From Kribbella sp. NBC_01245 (GTDB lineage: Bacteria; Actinomycetota; Actinomycetes; Propionibacteriales; Kribbellaceae), in the NCBI RefSeq assembly GCF_036226525.1, contig NZ_CP108487.1, forward strand, positions 3,658,001-3,722,000: a stretch of DNA of 64,000 nucleotides. The letters run 5' to 3'. The notes under the pieces are model-generated. The model did no database searches and was not told the DNA's origin. It was given only the letters and a program-made list of their open reading frames with translations. A program made the position numbers and the translations under genes. Below are positions 44,177 through 54,420 of the stretch, piece by piece. Positions within the stretch are counted from its first letter, which is position 1. Every line of letters begins with the position of its first letter.

Positions 44177-47100
44177 GCAGCGTCGCCGTGATCAGGCCGC
44201 CGAGAATGACCACCGCCATCGGGTGCTCGATCTCCTGGCCCGGGATCGACCCGGTCACCAGCAGCGGGATCAACGCGAGCCCGGTGGTCAGCACCGTCAT
44301 CATGATCGGCACCAGCCGTTCCTTCGCGCCCTGAAGCACCAGTTCGGGCCCGAACGGCAACCCCTCTTCCTCCTCCAGATGCTTGCAGTGACTGATTAGC
44401 ATGATCCCGTTGCGTGCCACGATCCCGAACACGGTCAGGAACCCGACCAGCGAACCCAGCGTGATCACCTTCGACCCCAGGTACGCCGCGATCAGCCCGC
44501 CGACCAGCGCGATCGGCAGCGTCACGAACGTCAAGATCGCCAACCGCCAGCTCCGATAGGACGCCTGCAACAGCAGCAGGATCCCGATCGCCGCGGCGAT
44601 CGCGAAGATCAGCAGCCGCTGCTGGGCCGCCTGTCGTTCGGTGTACTCGCCGAGCATCTCCGCGCGGAACTCCAGCGGCATCTCCACCTGGTCGAGCCGC
44701 TGTTCGATGTCCTTGACCACGGACCCGAGGTCACGGGACCCGTCGAGCTCGGCGCCCACGTCGATGTTGCGGAACATGTCCTCGTGCTGGACCACGTTCG
44801 GCACGGACACGATGCTGATGTCGGCGATCTCCCGCAGTGCCACATGGCCGCCACCGGGCCGGTCGATCTGCAGGTTCTGCAGATCAGTGATGCTGCGCCG
44901 CTTCTCCGGCGCGGTCCACAGCTGGACGTCGTACGCCCGGCCGGCCGTGTAGACGTCACCGGCTTCCTCGCCGGCCATCAGCCAGGCGGCCGCGCGCCGG
45001 ACATCGCCGGGCTTGAGACCGTGCTGCTTCGCGGCCTGGATATCGACCTCGACCCGGACCTGCGGAATGGCGTCCTGGAAGTCGGCGGTGTGATCGCCGA
45101 CGCCGGGGACCTCACCGACGATCTTGTTGATCTCCTCGGCCTTCGCCCGGAGGGTCTCCAGGTCGTTGCCGAAGATCCGGATCGTGATCGGGTCGCTGGT
45201 CCCGGTCAGGACCTCCCGGATCCGTTCCTTCAGATAGGTCAGTACGTCGCGGAACACGCCGGGGTAGCCGTCGACGACGCCGTGGACGCTGTTCACGGTC
45301 TCGTCGTAGTCGACCGACTTGTCGACGCTGATCCAGTTCTCGCCGAAGTAAACGCCATGAGGCTCATCACCGAAGAACGCGTTCCCGATGTGCGAGCCGG
45401 CGTTGCGCACTCCGGGGATGGTGAGGAGTTCGGCGTTCACCTGCTTCGTCGTCCGGACCTCTTCCTGCAGGGAGATGTCGGGCTTACCGAGCCAGTGCAT
45501 CAGGAAGTCGCGTTCCTTGAAGTTCGGGAGCAGGGACTGCCCGAGCAGTGGCAGGACCACGAGTCCGCAGGCGGTGGTGAGAGCGACCGCGACGTACGCG
45601 CGACGCGGCCGCTTCACCAGCCGGATGAGCATCCACTCGTAGCCACGTTTCATCGGCGGCACGAGCGGCGACTCGCGGTGCGCCAGCGACTTCGGGTTAC
45701 GGAAGAAGATCAGCGCCAGCGCGGGTGTGACCGTCAGCGCGACCAGCATCGACGCGCCCAGAGCGAGCGCGTACGCCACGGCCAAGGGCCGGAAGAACGC
45801 CCCGGACAGCCCCGCGAGCAGGAAGATGGGGGCGATTGCGACGATCTCGATGATGGTCGCGTAGACGATCGCGCCCCGGACCTCCAGCGACGCCTCCAGG
45901 ATGATCTTGGCGGTCGACTTGCCGCTGCCTTCGGCGCGATGCTGGCGCAGTCGCCGGACGATGTTCTCGATGCCGATGATCGCGTCGTCGACGACGTCGC
46001 CGAGGGCTATCACGAACCCGGCGAGCACCATCGTGTTGATCGTGGCACCGCGGATGTCCAGCACGAGCAGCGCGGCCAGCAGCGACAGCGGGATGGTGAC
46101 AACACTGATGAGCGCGGTCCGCCAGGAGTACAGGAACAGGGCGAGCATCAGGATCATCAGCAGCGCGCCGAGGATCAGCGACGTGGTCAGGTTGTCGATC
46201 GCTTCCTCGATGAACGTCGCGGGCCGGAAGATCGCGGAATCGACGGCGATGCCCTGCAGACCAGGACTCAGCTCCGCGAGTGCCTCCTCGACTCCCCTGG
46301 TGACGTCCAGTGTGTTTGCCCACGGCAACTTCTCGACGATCAGCATCAGGCCGTCGCCCTCGTTGATGACCGCGTCACCGATCAGCGGCTGGTGATCCCG
46401 GACCAGGGTGGCCACGTCGCGGAGCCGGATCTGCCGGCCGTCGAGGGTCTGGATCGGCAGGTCGGCCAGATTGTCGTGGGTCACGATCGGCGTGACGTGC
46501 CGGATCCCGATCCGTCCGGTCGAAGTGTCGACGAAGCCGCCGCGCCCGATGAAGTTGCCGTCGGCGTACCGCTGCAGACCGGCGTCCAGCGCGTTCGCCG
46601 TCGTCGTCATCACCCGTTCCAGGGTGACCTTCTGCTTGGCCATGCGTTCCGGGTCGGCCTGCACCTGGAGCATCTCCAGGCGTTCGCCCCAGATCGGCAC
46701 GTTGGCGACACCGGGCACCTGGAGCAGCCGGGACCGGATCTTCCAGTACGCCGTCATCGACAGGTCCATCATGTCCAGGTTCGGATCGGTGGACGACAGG
46801 CCGATCTTCAGCACCCGGCTGGTGGCCGACAGCGGCTGGAGCATGACGGGTGGCGCCGCCCACGTCGGCAGCGTCGGCGTGATCGCCGCGATCCGCTCCG
46901 CGACGTGCTGACGGGCGGTCAGCAGATCGGTGCCCTCCTCGAAGAGCAGCACGACCTGCGACAGTTGCTCGACCGAACGGGACCGGACGGTGCTGACACC
47001 GGGAATCGCGTTCAGCGACTGCTCCATCGGAACCGTGATCAGCTCTTCGACCTCGGTCGGTCCCAACCCGACGGCCAGCGTGTGCACCTCCACCTTCGGT

Positions 47101-47228
47101 GGCGCGAACTCGGGAAAGACGTCGACGGCTGACTTACCCAACTGCTGGGCGCCGAAGAACATCAGGAACGCGGTCAAGGCCACCACGAGGAACCGGAATC
47201 TAAGACTCGAAGCCACGATCAAACGCAT
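44097..47228 (-). CDS. Heavy-metal-type RND efflux transporter (CusA-like), copy 1
   Basis: A 1043-aa RND protein of the HME/CusA type. It has the N-terminal [40 protein letters not shown] and [19 protein letters not shown] blocks, two porter domains, and twelve helices. TM4 carries the proton-relay acidic residues ([20 protein letters not shown]). It is last in the unit with the lipoprotein at 47246 and the second pump. In Gram-negatives such pumps work with periplasmic adaptors and outer-membrane channels; neither a full adaptor nor a channel is encoded here. Substrate unknown; copper-type boxes occur 12 kb away. Confidence 0.85.
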   Translation of the reverse strand: MRLIVASSLRFRFLVVALTAFLMFFGAQQLGKSAVDVFPEFAPPKVEVHTLAVGLGPTEVEELITVPMEQSLNAIPGVSTVRSRSVEQLSQVVLLFEEGTDLLTARQHVAERIAAITPTLPTWAAPPVMLQPLSATSRVLKIGLSSTDPNLDMMDLSMTAYWKIRSRLLQVPGVANVPIWGERLEMLQVQADPERMAKQKVTLERVMTTTANALDAGLQRYADGNFIGRGGFVDTSTGRIGIRHVTPIVTHDNLADLPIQTLDGRQIRLRDVATLVRDHQPLIGDAVINEGDGLMLIVEKLPWANTLDVTRGVEEALAELSPGLQGIAVDSAIFRPATFIEEAIDNLTTSLILGALLMILMLALFLYSWRTALISVVTIPLSLLAALLVLDIRGATINTMVLAGFVIALGDVVDDAIIGIENIVRRLRQHRAEGSGKSTAKIILEASLEVRGAIVYATIIEIVAIAPIFLLAGLSGAFFRPLAVAYALALGASMLVALTVTPALALIFFRNPKSLAHRESPLVPPMKRGYEWMLIRLVKRPRRAYVAVALTTACGLVVLPLLGQSLLPNFKERDFLMHWLGKPDISLQEEVRTTKQVNAELLTIPGVRNAGSHIGNAFFGDEPHGVYFGENWISVDKSVDYDETVNSVHGVVDGYPGVFRDVLTYLKERIREVLTGTSDPITIRIFGNDLETLRAKAEEINKIVGEVPGVGDHTADFQDAIPQVRVEVDIQAAKQHGLKPGDVRRAAAWLMAGEEAGDVYTAGRAYDVQLWTAPEKRRSITDLQNLQIDRPGGGHVALREIADISIVSVPNVVQHEDMFRNIDVGAELDGSRDLGSVVKDIEQRLDQVEMPLEFRAEMLGEYTERQAAQQRLLIFAIAAAIGILLLLQASYRSWRLAILTFVTLPIALVGGLIAAYLGSKVITLGSLVGFLTVFGIVARNGIMLISHCKHLEEEEGLPFGPELVLQGAKERLVPIMMTVLTTGLALIPLLVTGSIPGQEIEHPMAVVILGGLITATLLNLLVVPALYLRFARKRQAHPEAAAA

Positions 47229-47245
47229 CACGGCACTGCCCCCTT

Positions 47246-47674
47246 TCAGTGACCGATCTCTTCTTCGACGCCGTACAGCGACGGCACACCGACGGTGGCC
47301 ACCTTGGTTCCAACGGCCGGACCGCTCAGCAGGTAGGCGAGATCGCCGGCCTGTCGCTGGATCTTGATCTCATGCCTGACGAACACTCCGGGCTCCGGGT
47401 TCGTATAGACCCACCAATGCCCCTTCGGATCCACGAACACCGCTGCCGACGGGACGACCAGCACATTCGCCGACTTCACCACCGGTACGGTTTCGATGGC
47501 GAGCCGCTTCACCGCCGCCTCTTCCAGCACGATCCGCGGAAGGCCACCGGCCACCTCCTCGACGTGGGCGGGTTCGTGACCGACGGCGTACTTGTCCGTC
47601 ACCGCCCCGCCGCAGGAGGAGACGAGCAGTACGGCGGCCAGCGCCGCGCCGAACTCACGCTTCCTGGGCATCAT
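47246..47674 (-). CDS. Lipoprotein with adaptor-like C-terminal domain between the two RND genes
   Basis: A 142-aa lipoprotein (lipobox LLVSSCGG, Cys21). The mature part reads EEAAVKRLAIETVPVVKSAN, VLVVPSAAVFVDPKGHWWVY, VRHEIKIQRQAGDLAYLLSG. This is the beta-barrel and membrane-proximal part of RND/HlyD adaptors (periplasmic fusion proteins) without the hairpin and lipoyl parts. It starts at ATG 47674, sharing TGATG with the stop of the upstream pump, and ends 17 nt before the next pump. It looks like a minimal adaptor fitted to a Gram-positive envelope. Confidence 0.72.
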   Translation of the reverse strand: MMPRKREFGAALAAVLLVSSCGGAVTDKYAVGHEPAHVEEVAGGLPRIVLEEAAVKRLAIETVPVVKSANVLVVPSAAVFVDPKGHWWVYTNPEPGVFVRHEIKIQRQAGDLAYLLSGPAVGTKVATVGVPSLYGVEEEIGH

Positions 47675-50600
47675 CAGGCCCCCGCTCCTGCCTCTGCCTC
47701 TTGCGGGGCCGGGGCTGGAGTCTCCTCGGCTTCTGACGACACCGGTTCGTCGGCCCACAAATCCTGCTCCTCGGTCGAGCCGAACCCCAGATAGACGACC
47801 GGTACGACGTACAGGGTGACCGCCGCCGTGGTCAGCAAGCCGCCGACCAGTACGACCGCCATCGCGTGCACGATCTCGAAACCGGGTCCACCGCCGACCA
47901 CAACGATCGGCGCGAGCAGCACGATCACCGCCAGCATCGACATCAGGGCCGGCGCCATGGCCTGTCTGGTGCCGGTGACGACGAGGCCTGGACCGGACTT
48001 CATCCCGTCGTCCCGCTGCAGGCGCTGGTATCTCCGGAGCAGCAGGATCACCGTCCGCGCGGCGATCCCGAGCACACCGACCAGCCCGGCGATCGAGCCG
48101 AGACTGAACGTCCGGCCGGTCAGGATGACCGCGGCGAAGCCACCGACCAAGGACAAGGGCAAAGCCAGGAACGCGATCAGCGCGAGCCGCCAGCTGCCGA
48201 CGGCGGCCTGCAGCAGCAGGGCCACCGCGATCACCGCGGCGATGATCACCGCGATCATTTGCGACTGGCTGGACTGCTGTTCTTGATATCCGCCGAGTAG
48301 TTCGGCGTGATGCTCCAGCGGGAACTGCACCTGCGCGAGCCGGTCGCTGACGTCGCTTGCGACCGCGCTGATATCCCGCCCGGCCACGTCGGCGATCACG
48401 TCGAGGTACGGCGCGACGGCCTCGTGCCGGATCACGGTCGGGTTCGGCACGACCTCGACCTTCGCCACGTCACCGAGCCGGACGTGACTGCCGAACGGCG
48501 TGTCGATCAGGAGCTCCGCGACATCGGTCGCGTTCTGCCGGATCTCCGGCTTGCCCCAGACCACGACGTCGAACACCTTCTGCTGATCGAACAGGCTGCC
48601 GACCGTCAGACCACCCATCAGTGCGGTCGCGGCCCGGCGTACGTCACCGGGTTTGATGCCGGCCGCCTGGGCGCGAGCAAGGTCGACCTGGACCTGCGCG
48701 GTGGGTTCGTCGAGCGCGCGGTCGACGTTCACCGTGGCCACGCCGTCGACTCCCGTCAGCAGGGCACGGATCTCGTCCGCCTTGTTGCTCAGGTGCTCGG
48801 GGTTCTCGCCGTAGACCCGGACGACCAGGTCCTCGCTGGACCGGCCGAGGACGTCAGTGACGCGCTCGTCCGAATAGGTGAGTACGTCGGTCGTCACCCC
48901 GGACAGGCCGCGGACCGTGCTCCGGATCGAGCTCAGGGTCTTGTCGTAATCGGCGTCCGGGCCGATCTTGGCCCAGATCTCGCCCGCGTTGACGTTGACG
49001 ATCTGGTCCGAAGCGACCGCCCGGCCGACCTGGCCGCCGACGTTGACGACCCCTGACACCGAGCCGAGCTGCTGAACCGCCTGCCGGGTGAGCTCGGTCA
49101 TCTTCGGCAGCGACGTACCGGGCGGCGCCTCGATATGAACCAGAACGTCGCGTTCCTTGAGCGCCGGCCGCAGCGAAGCATTCAGGAAGGGCAAGGCGAT
49201 CAAACCGATCAAGGCCAGGACCCCGGCCACGATCAGGGCAGCGCGCGTGCCGCCGACCAGGTCATTCGCCCGGCGCTGATAGCCGCTGCCAAGTCGGCGG
49301 GAAAGCGCGGACTGCCGGGGTTCGCTATTGGACAAGAGCATCAGTGCGACCACCGGCGTCAGCGTCAGCGCCACCAGCATCGACGCGGCGACGGCGAGCA
49401 GGTAGGAGAGCACGATCGGCGGCAAGAACGCACCGCCTTCGCCCTCCAGGAAGTAGAACGGCACGGTTGCGGCGACCACGATCAGGACCGCATAGAGGAT
49501 TCCACTGCGCATCGCGGCGGACTCACTCACCACCGCGAGTGCGGCCGACCCGCCGTTCTTCTCACGGCGTTCACGAAGCCGGGCAGCGAGACCATGTGAG
49601 TCGGTCATCGCGTCGCCGACGATCGCGGTGAGACCGAGCACGAGCCCGGCCACGACCATGAAGTTGATCGGCGCATCCCGCAGAGACAGCACCACGGCCA
49701 CCACGGCCAGCGGCACCGGGATCGCCACCAAGGCCACCACGGCCCGGCGCCAGTCCCAGAAGAGCAGGACGATCAGCAGCAGCAGGAGCACTCCGCCGAT
49801 CAGCAGCGCCCATTGCAGATCGTTGAAGGACGACTCGATGAAGGACGCCGGCCGGTACAGCGACGTATCGATATTCAGACCGACGAGACCCGGCCGCATC
49901 GCGTCCAGGGCGGCCTCGACGTCCTTGGTCACCTGAACGGTGTTGGCGCCAGGGAACTTCTCCACCACGAGGAACTGACATGCCTCGCCGCCCGGGCAGA
50001 TGGAGTCACCGATCAGTGGCTGGTGGTTCTCGACCACCTGCGCCACCTGGCCCAGGGTCTTGGAGGTCGGCTTCCCGGCGGAACTCTCCAGCGGGACCTG
50101 GGCCAGCTCGGCGGCGGTCTTGATCGTCTGCTCGTGGAAAATGCCGAGCCGCTGATTCACGGTGTCGATGAACCCGCCGGTCCCGGGCGTGGACGCCTCC
50201 AGGAAGGACAGCGGCGACACCTCGAGCGCGTTACCGGTGGTCTCGATGACGTCGGCCAGCGTCGTGCGGTGCTGCCGCAACTGCTGGGGATCGACGAGAA
50301 CCTGGAGCTGCCGGTCTCGGAAACCCCAGACGCTGACGTGGGCGACACCGGGCACCGACATCAGTCGCGGCGTGATCACCCAGCGGGCGAGCACGGACTG
50401 GTCGATCGGGGTCAGTGAGTCGGAGGAGATCTTGATCATCGACAGCCGGCTGGTGGACGACAGTGGCTGGATCATCTGCGGCAGTTTCGACACTTGTGGC
50501 AGTCCCGCCACGGCGGTTGCCTGAGACAGCCGTTCCTGGACGACCTGCCGCGCGGCCAGCAGCTTCGTGCCCGGCTCGAACGTCATCACGACCGAGGACA

Positions 50601-50868
50601 GGCCGGGCATCGACACCGACTCGATCCGGTCCAGGAACGCCACGCCGGCCAGCAGATCCTGCTCCAGCGGGACGGTGACCATCTGCTCGACCTCTTCGGC
50701 CGACAACCCCGGCGCCTCGGTCTGGACCTCGACCGTCGTCGGCGTGAACTCGGGCAGCGCATCCACCCGGGACTGGCCGATCTGGACGATGCCGAGGACG
50801 ATCAGTCCCAGCACTACGGCGATGATCAGCCGCTGGAATTTCAGGCTCGAAGATACGATCCAATTCAT
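47674..50868 (-). CDS. Heavy-metal-type RND efflux transporter (CusA-like), copy 2
   Basis: A 1064-aa RND protein from ATG 50868 (MNWIVSSSLKFQRLIIAVVL). It has QSRVDALPEFTPTTVEVQTE, PLEQDLLAGVAFLDRIESVS and the twelve-helix, two-porter layout. It is a diverged paralogue of the pump at 44097. TM4 reads MVVAGLVLGLTAIVGDAMTD instead of the usual VxDAxxxxEN run, so the acidic relay is shifted. The C-terminus is rich in Ala, Pro and Glu. A longer frame up to 50964 exists but has no helix. Together with its partner it may form a hetero-oligomeric pump. Confidence 0.82.
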   Translation of the reverse strand: MNWIVSSSLKFQRLIIAVVLGLIVLGIVQIGQSRVDALPEFTPTTVEVQTEAPGLSAEEVEQMVTVPLEQDLLAGVAFLDRIESVSMPGLSSVVMTFEPGTKLLAARQVVQERLSQATAVAGLPQVSKLPQMIQPLSSTSRLSMIKISSDSLTPIDQSVLARWVITPRLMSVPGVAHVSVWGFRDRQLQVLVDPQQLRQHRTTLADVIETTGNALEVSPLSFLEASTPGTGGFIDTVNQRLGIFHEQTIKTAAELAQVPLESSAGKPTSKTLGQVAQVVENHQPLIGDSICPGGEACQFLVVEKFPGANTVQVTKDVEAALDAMRPGLVGLNIDTSLYRPASFIESSFNDLQWALLIGGVLLLLLIVLLFWDWRRAVVALVAIPVPLAVVAVVLSLRDAPINFMVVAGLVLGLTAIVGDAMTDSHGLAARLRERREKNGGSAALAVVSESAAMRSGILYAVLIVVAATVPFYFLEGEGGAFLPPIVLSYLLAVAASMLVALTLTPVVALMLLSNSEPRQSALSRRLGSGYQRRANDLVGGTRAALIVAGVLALIGLIALPFLNASLRPALKERDVLVHIEAPPGTSLPKMTELTRQAVQQLGSVSGVVNVGGQVGRAVASDQIVNVNAGEIWAKIGPDADYDKTLSSIRSTVRGLSGVTTDVLTYSDERVTDVLGRSSEDLVVRVYGENPEHLSNKADEIRALLTGVDGVATVNVDRALDEPTAQVQVDLARAQAAGIKPGDVRRAATALMGGLTVGSLFDQQKVFDVVVWGKPEIRQNATDVAELLIDTPFGSHVRLGDVAKVEVVPNPTVIRHEAVAPYLDVIADVAGRDISAVASDVSDRLAQVQFPLEHHAELLGGYQEQQSSQSQMIAVIIAAVIAVALLLQAAVGSWRLALIAFLALPLSLVGGFAAVILTGRTFSLGSIAGLVGVLGIAARTVILLLRRYQRLQRDDGMKSGPGLVVTGTRQAMAPALMSMLAVIVLLAPIVVVGGGPGFEIVHAMAVVLVGGLLTTAAVTLYVVPVVYLGFGSTEEQDLWADEPVSSEAEETPAPAPQEAEAGAGA

Positions 50869-50972
50869 GACTGTCGGCCCTCCCCCACAGGAGGCGAGCG
50901 CGGGTGGGCGTGCGCATCCAACGACGCGGCGCACCGGAATCCCCCCGGATCGCATCCCCCACATATCAATCC

Positions 50973-50997
50973 CACGTAGCTTGATACCGCCTACGTG
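50973..50997. promoter_or_regulatory. Inverted repeat upstream of the pump genes
   Basis: CACGTAG and CTACGTG flank an 11-nt spacer, about 105 bp upstream of the first pump ATG and downstream of the histidine kinase stop. It may be an operator for the response regulator. The neighbouring sequence holds no gene. Confidence 0.35.
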
Positions 50998-51051
50998 AGC
51001 CCCTTATTCGGAGAGTAAGGCCGAGGACCGGTCCTGTCTACGCGCCGGTTC

Positions 51052-52455
51052 TCAGGACTTTCTTGGCAACCGTGGTGCATACTGCGCATCCGCAACCGGC
51101 AGCCGTACCTCGAACCGGGCGCCGCCGAGTGGTGCGTCGCCGATCTCGACCACGCCGCCATGCGCTTTGACGATGTCCGCGACGATGGCCAGTCCGAGGC
51201 CGGCGCCGCCGTGGTCGCGATCACGGGCGCCGTCCAGTCGGGTGAAGCGTTCGAAGATCTCCTGCCGGCGCTCCCTCGGTACGCCGGGACCGTCGTCGTC
51301 CACGGTCAGCACCGCCTCATCGTCCACAACGGACAGGCCGACGCGGACCTCCCCGGCCGCATGAGCGACCGCGTTGTCGACGAGGTTGCGCACGAGTTGC
51401 TCCAGCAGCAGCGCGTTGCCGCTCACCTGCACGGGCTCGACGCCCTGGCGGTCCACCCGCGCCGGACCGCTCGCGGCCAGATGACCGACGGCGATATCGA
51501 TCACGTCGTCCAGGTCGACCGCGGTTCGCGTCCGTCCCAGGGTTCCGGCGTCGGCACGGGCCAGCAGCAAGAGTTGCTCGGCGAGGTGCTGCATCCGGAC
51601 GGTCTCGTCGAGCAGATCCGCGCTGACCCTCGACCAGTCGACCGGACGACGGCTGGCCCGGGCGGTCTCGAGCTGGGTCCGCAGGCTGGCGATCGGGCTG
51701 CGCAACTCGTGCGCGGTGTCGGCGACGAACCTGCGCTGGCGTTCGGCGCTGTCCTGCAGGCGGCCGAGCATCGCGTTCACCGTGCGCGCGAGGCGGCCGA
51801 TCTCGTCGTACTGCGGCGGTTCGGAAACCCGCCGGTCCAAGTGCCGGCCGCTGATCGCGTCGGCCTCCTGGCGGATCGTCTCGACCGGCGTGAGAGTCCG
51901 GCCGAGCACTCTCCACATCGCGACGGACAGCAGCAGGACCAGGATCGGAATCCCGGCGACGCTGATCTCGCCAACCAGAACAACGATCTCGTCGACCTCC
52001 TCGATCGAGACCGCGACGTAGACGGTGGCCGGACCGGACGGCGTACTGATGCCCTGGGCAACGATCCCGTATTCGCCCGAATCGGCCAGCGGCAGACTGG
52101 CCACCCTGACCTCCCGGGTAGACCCAGGTGACTCGCGGGGCAGTTCGAGGGCCGGCCGGCCGGCGATGTTCGCGCTCGCGCCGAGCACGCGGCCGTCGGC
52201 GGCGACGATCTGCACCAGGTCGGAATCATGGCCGATGGGCAGTGCAGGCGGTAGCGCGTTGCCGGCGGCGAGTGCGCCGAGGTCACGGGCCCGCAGCCGG
52301 CTGGCGTCCATGGCCTCGTCGATCATCACCACCCGCAGGGTCAGTACGAGCGCCGCGGCCCCGGCCATCAGCACCACGGCCGTCGTCGCGGCGGCGATCA
52401 GCACCATTCGGGTCCGCAGTGACGGAGTCCGCCGCCGGGACGGTCGATCAGCCAT
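51052..52455 (-). CDS. Two-component sensor histidine kinase
   Basis: A 467-aa membrane kinase. Two helices (TRMVLIAAATTAVVLMAGAA and GEISVAGIPILVLLLSVAMW) flank an extracytoplasmic sensor loop of about 125 residues. A HAMP segment (about 195-245) precedes the H-box FVADTAHELRSPIASLR. The N-box NLVDNAVAHA and G boxes DDDGPGVP and GGAGLGLAI form the ATPase domain. It overlaps the response-regulator gene by 8 nt and precedes the pump genes on the same strand, so envelope stress or metal sensing is plausible. Confidence 0.93.
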   Translation of the reverse strand: MADRPSRRRTPSLRTRMVLIAAATTAVVLMAGAAALVLTLRVVMIDEAMDASRLRARDLGALAAGNALPPALPIGHDSDLVQIVAADGRVLGASANIAGRPALELPRESPGSTREVRVASLPLADSGEYGIVAQGISTPSGPATVYVAVSIEEVDEIVVLVGEISVAGIPILVLLLSVAMWRVLGRTLTPVETIRQEADAISGRHLDRRVSEPPQYDEIGRLARTVNAMLGRLQDSAERQRRFVADTAHELRSPIASLRTQLETARASRRPVDWSRVSADLLDETVRMQHLAEQLLLLARADAGTLGRTRTAVDLDDVIDIAVGHLAASGPARVDRQGVEPVQVSGNALLLEQLVRNLVDNAVAHAAGEVRVGLSVVDDEAVLTVDDDGPGVPRERRQEIFERFTRLDGARDRDHGGAGLGLAIVADIVKAHGGVVEIGDAPLGGARFEVRLPVADAQYAPRLPRKS

Positions 52456-53122
52456 CGGAGCCGACCAGGTAGCCGTGGCCGCGGATCGTCTGGATGGTGT
52501 CGGTACCGAACGGCTGGTCGATCTTGCGGCGCAGGTAGCCGACGTACACCTCGACGACGTTCGGCTCCCGGTCGAAATCTGCTCCCCAGACGTGATCGAG
52601 GATCTCGGCCTTCGACCGGGTCTGGCCGATGTTGCGCATCAGGTACTCCAGCAGCGAGAACTCCCGACGGGTCAGCTCGATCGAAGCCGTTCCGCGCCGC
52701 ACTGTGCGTCGCGCGGGATCGAGTTCCAGATCATCGACCAGCAGCTTCGCCGGCCGGGCCGGAGCGCCACGGCGCAGCAGGGCGTTCAGCCGGGCGATCA
52801 GCACCTGGTACGAGAACGGCTTGCGGAGGAAGTCGTCGGCGCCGAGATCGAGTCCGCGGGCTTCGGCGTCGTCGCTGTCCCTGGCGGTGAGAATCAGGAT
52901 CGGCGTCCAGCAACCCTCGGCCCGCAATCGCTTGCACACCTCGTACCCCGGCAGCCCGGGCAGCATGAGGTCGAGCACGATCGCGTCGAACTCCTGCTCC
53001 CGGGCAAGCCACAACCCGGTGTCGCCGTCGTGCGCCAGCTCGACGGCGAACCCATGGTCCTCCAGCCCGTGGCCGATCGCGCGCGCAAGTCGCCGCTCGT
53101 CTTCGACCACCAGGATGCGCAC
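52448..53122 (-). CDS. OmpR-family response regulator
   Basis: A 224-aa regulator. The receiver domain has the acidic pocket VVEDE, the phosphorylated Asp51 in IVLDLMLPGLPG and a conserved Lys in FLRKPF. The DNA-binding winged helix (about 125-220) includes LTRREFSLLEYLMRN, LDHVWGADFD and VYVGYLRRKI. It is followed by its kinase (8-nt overlap) and preceded 13 nt earlier by a lipoprotein gene, so lipoprotein, regulator, kinase and probably the pumps are one regulatory block. Confidence 0.94.
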   Translation of the reverse strand: MRILVVEDERRLARAIGHGLEDHGFAVELAHDGDTGLWLAREQEFDAIVLDLMLPGLPGYEVCKRLRAEGCWTPILILTARDSDDAEARGLDLGADDFLRKPFSYQVLIARLNALLRRGAPARPAKLLVDDLELDPARRTVRRGTASIELTRREFSLLEYLMRNIGQTRSKAEILDHVWGADFDREPNVVEVYVGYLRRKIDQPFGTDTIQTIRGHGYLVGSDG

Positions 53123-53135
53123 GGTTTCTCCGGAC

Positions 53136-54131
53136 TCACTTCATCGGCGCGGTCCGGCCATAAACATCCTTGCTGTACCGGTACGCGCGCTTCTCCAGAC
53201 TCAACGCGGCGGCCCGGGCCTCGGCGAGACCGGCCTTGCTCAGGCGTTGCACGCTGACCAGTTCGAGCGTTTCCTTGGTCGGATCGTTGCCGTAGAACCC
53301 GACCCGGACGTTGCCGATGCCGGCCGCGTAGTACTTCAGCTGGTGCGCGCCCGGCTCGTCCGCGCTGGTCTCGTCCGTGACCAGGACACCCTGGAAGCAG
53401 CCCGCCTTGACGCAGGTCTTCTGGTTCGTCTTGAACACTTCAGCTCGGTCAGACCAGCCGACCGCCGGACCCCAGCCCTGCGAGTAGCTGCGGCCGCCGA
53501 GCTGTGGCTTCGCCTTGATGGTGATACCGGCCCGCGCGCCCTCGACCCCGTGGATCCAGGCCGGCACCTCGGTGAGCTGGCCCCCCTCGTACACCTCGGG
53601 ATACTGGCCGAAGTGCCAGACGTCGCCGCCGTCGGCCTGGGCGAAGAACGCCAGCTCGGCCTCCTCCAGCACGCCCTCCCGGTAGTCCCGCTCCCAGAGC
53701 ACCACGTTGCGGACACCGTCGATGACCTTGGTGAGGTCGGTGACGATGAAGGTCACGGTGTGCGGGATGGCTTCACCGTCTTCGATCGTCTGCCCCCGGT
53801 AGTTCAGCCGCGTCCCCGGCCGCAGCGGGAACCACTTGTTCGTGAACATGGTCGGGCGCGAGAACGCGGACCGGTCGTACCCAGGCTCCGGGCCGGTCTC
53901 TGGTTGCTTGCCCGGTGTGCTGGGCTTCCCGGTCGGCGTATTGGTTGTCGCCGGCGGTGTGGTCGTCGGCGTCGCACTCGGGCTCGCGTCCGGTCGGCTA
54001 CTCGGTGTGACCGTCGTCTGGCTCGGTGCCTGGACCCCGGACGAATCACCGGACGAACAAGCCACCAGGGCCAACGGGCCGGCCAGACCTGCGGTCAGGG
54101 CGAACGCGTAGCCGATGCGTATTCTGCGCAT
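53136..54131 (-). CDS. Lipoprotein of unknown function preceding the two-component system
   Basis: A 331-aa exported lipoprotein (MRRIRIGYAFALTAGLAGPL, lipobox LVAC, Cys25). A Thr/Pro/Ser-rich linker (about 38-80) precedes a folded domain of about 240 residues with FTNKWFPLRPGTRLNYRGQT, WERDYREGVLEEAELAFFAQ, DGGDVWHFGQYPEVY and two cysteines (KTCVKAGCFQGV). Similar domains occur in actinobacterial secreted proteins without known role. As the first gene before the regulator pair it may act as an accessory sensor. Confidence 0.78.
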   Translation of the reverse strand: MRRIRIGYAFALTAGLAGPLALVACSSGDSSGVQAPSQTTVTPSSRPDASPSATPTTTPPATTNTPTGKPSTPGKQPETGPEPGYDRSAFSRPTMFTNKWFPLRPGTRLNYRGQTIEDGEAIPHTVTFIVTDLTKVIDGVRNVVLWERDYREGVLEEAELAFFAQADGGDVWHFGQYPEVYEGGQLTEVPAWIHGVEGARAGITIKAKPQLGGRSYSQGWGPAVGWSDRAEVFKTNQKTCVKAGCFQGVLVTDETSADEPGAHQLKYYAAGIGNVRVGFYGNDPTKETLELVSVQRLSKAGLAEARAAALSLEKRAYRYSKDVYGRTAPMK

Positions 54132-54420
54132 CTCTTACCCCCCTCGGCACCCGATCGCAGGCCGGTGGCCTGTTCCCCGGTCAGATGCCCGTGAGCCGAG
54201 TGTCGCGCGCCAGGCCCGTCCTGAGAAGTGGCTCGGAGGTTTCACTCCGCAATCAATTTCGGCGCACCCTCTTGCCGAACCGCCACTATCCGGCGCACTC
54301 TGACCGCATAGCGCATGGGCGGCAGTGCGGGCCTGTTCTGCGTACGACGCCCCGGTGCGCTTGATGAGGGGGCGTTATGGGGGCATTACGGGGTTCACGG
54401 CCAGAGCGAGGCAATTGACC

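Noticed and set aside
44784..47132. 782-aa plus-strand frame
   Set aside because: Antisense shadow of the first RND pump gene; composition is typical of a GC-rich mirror frame.
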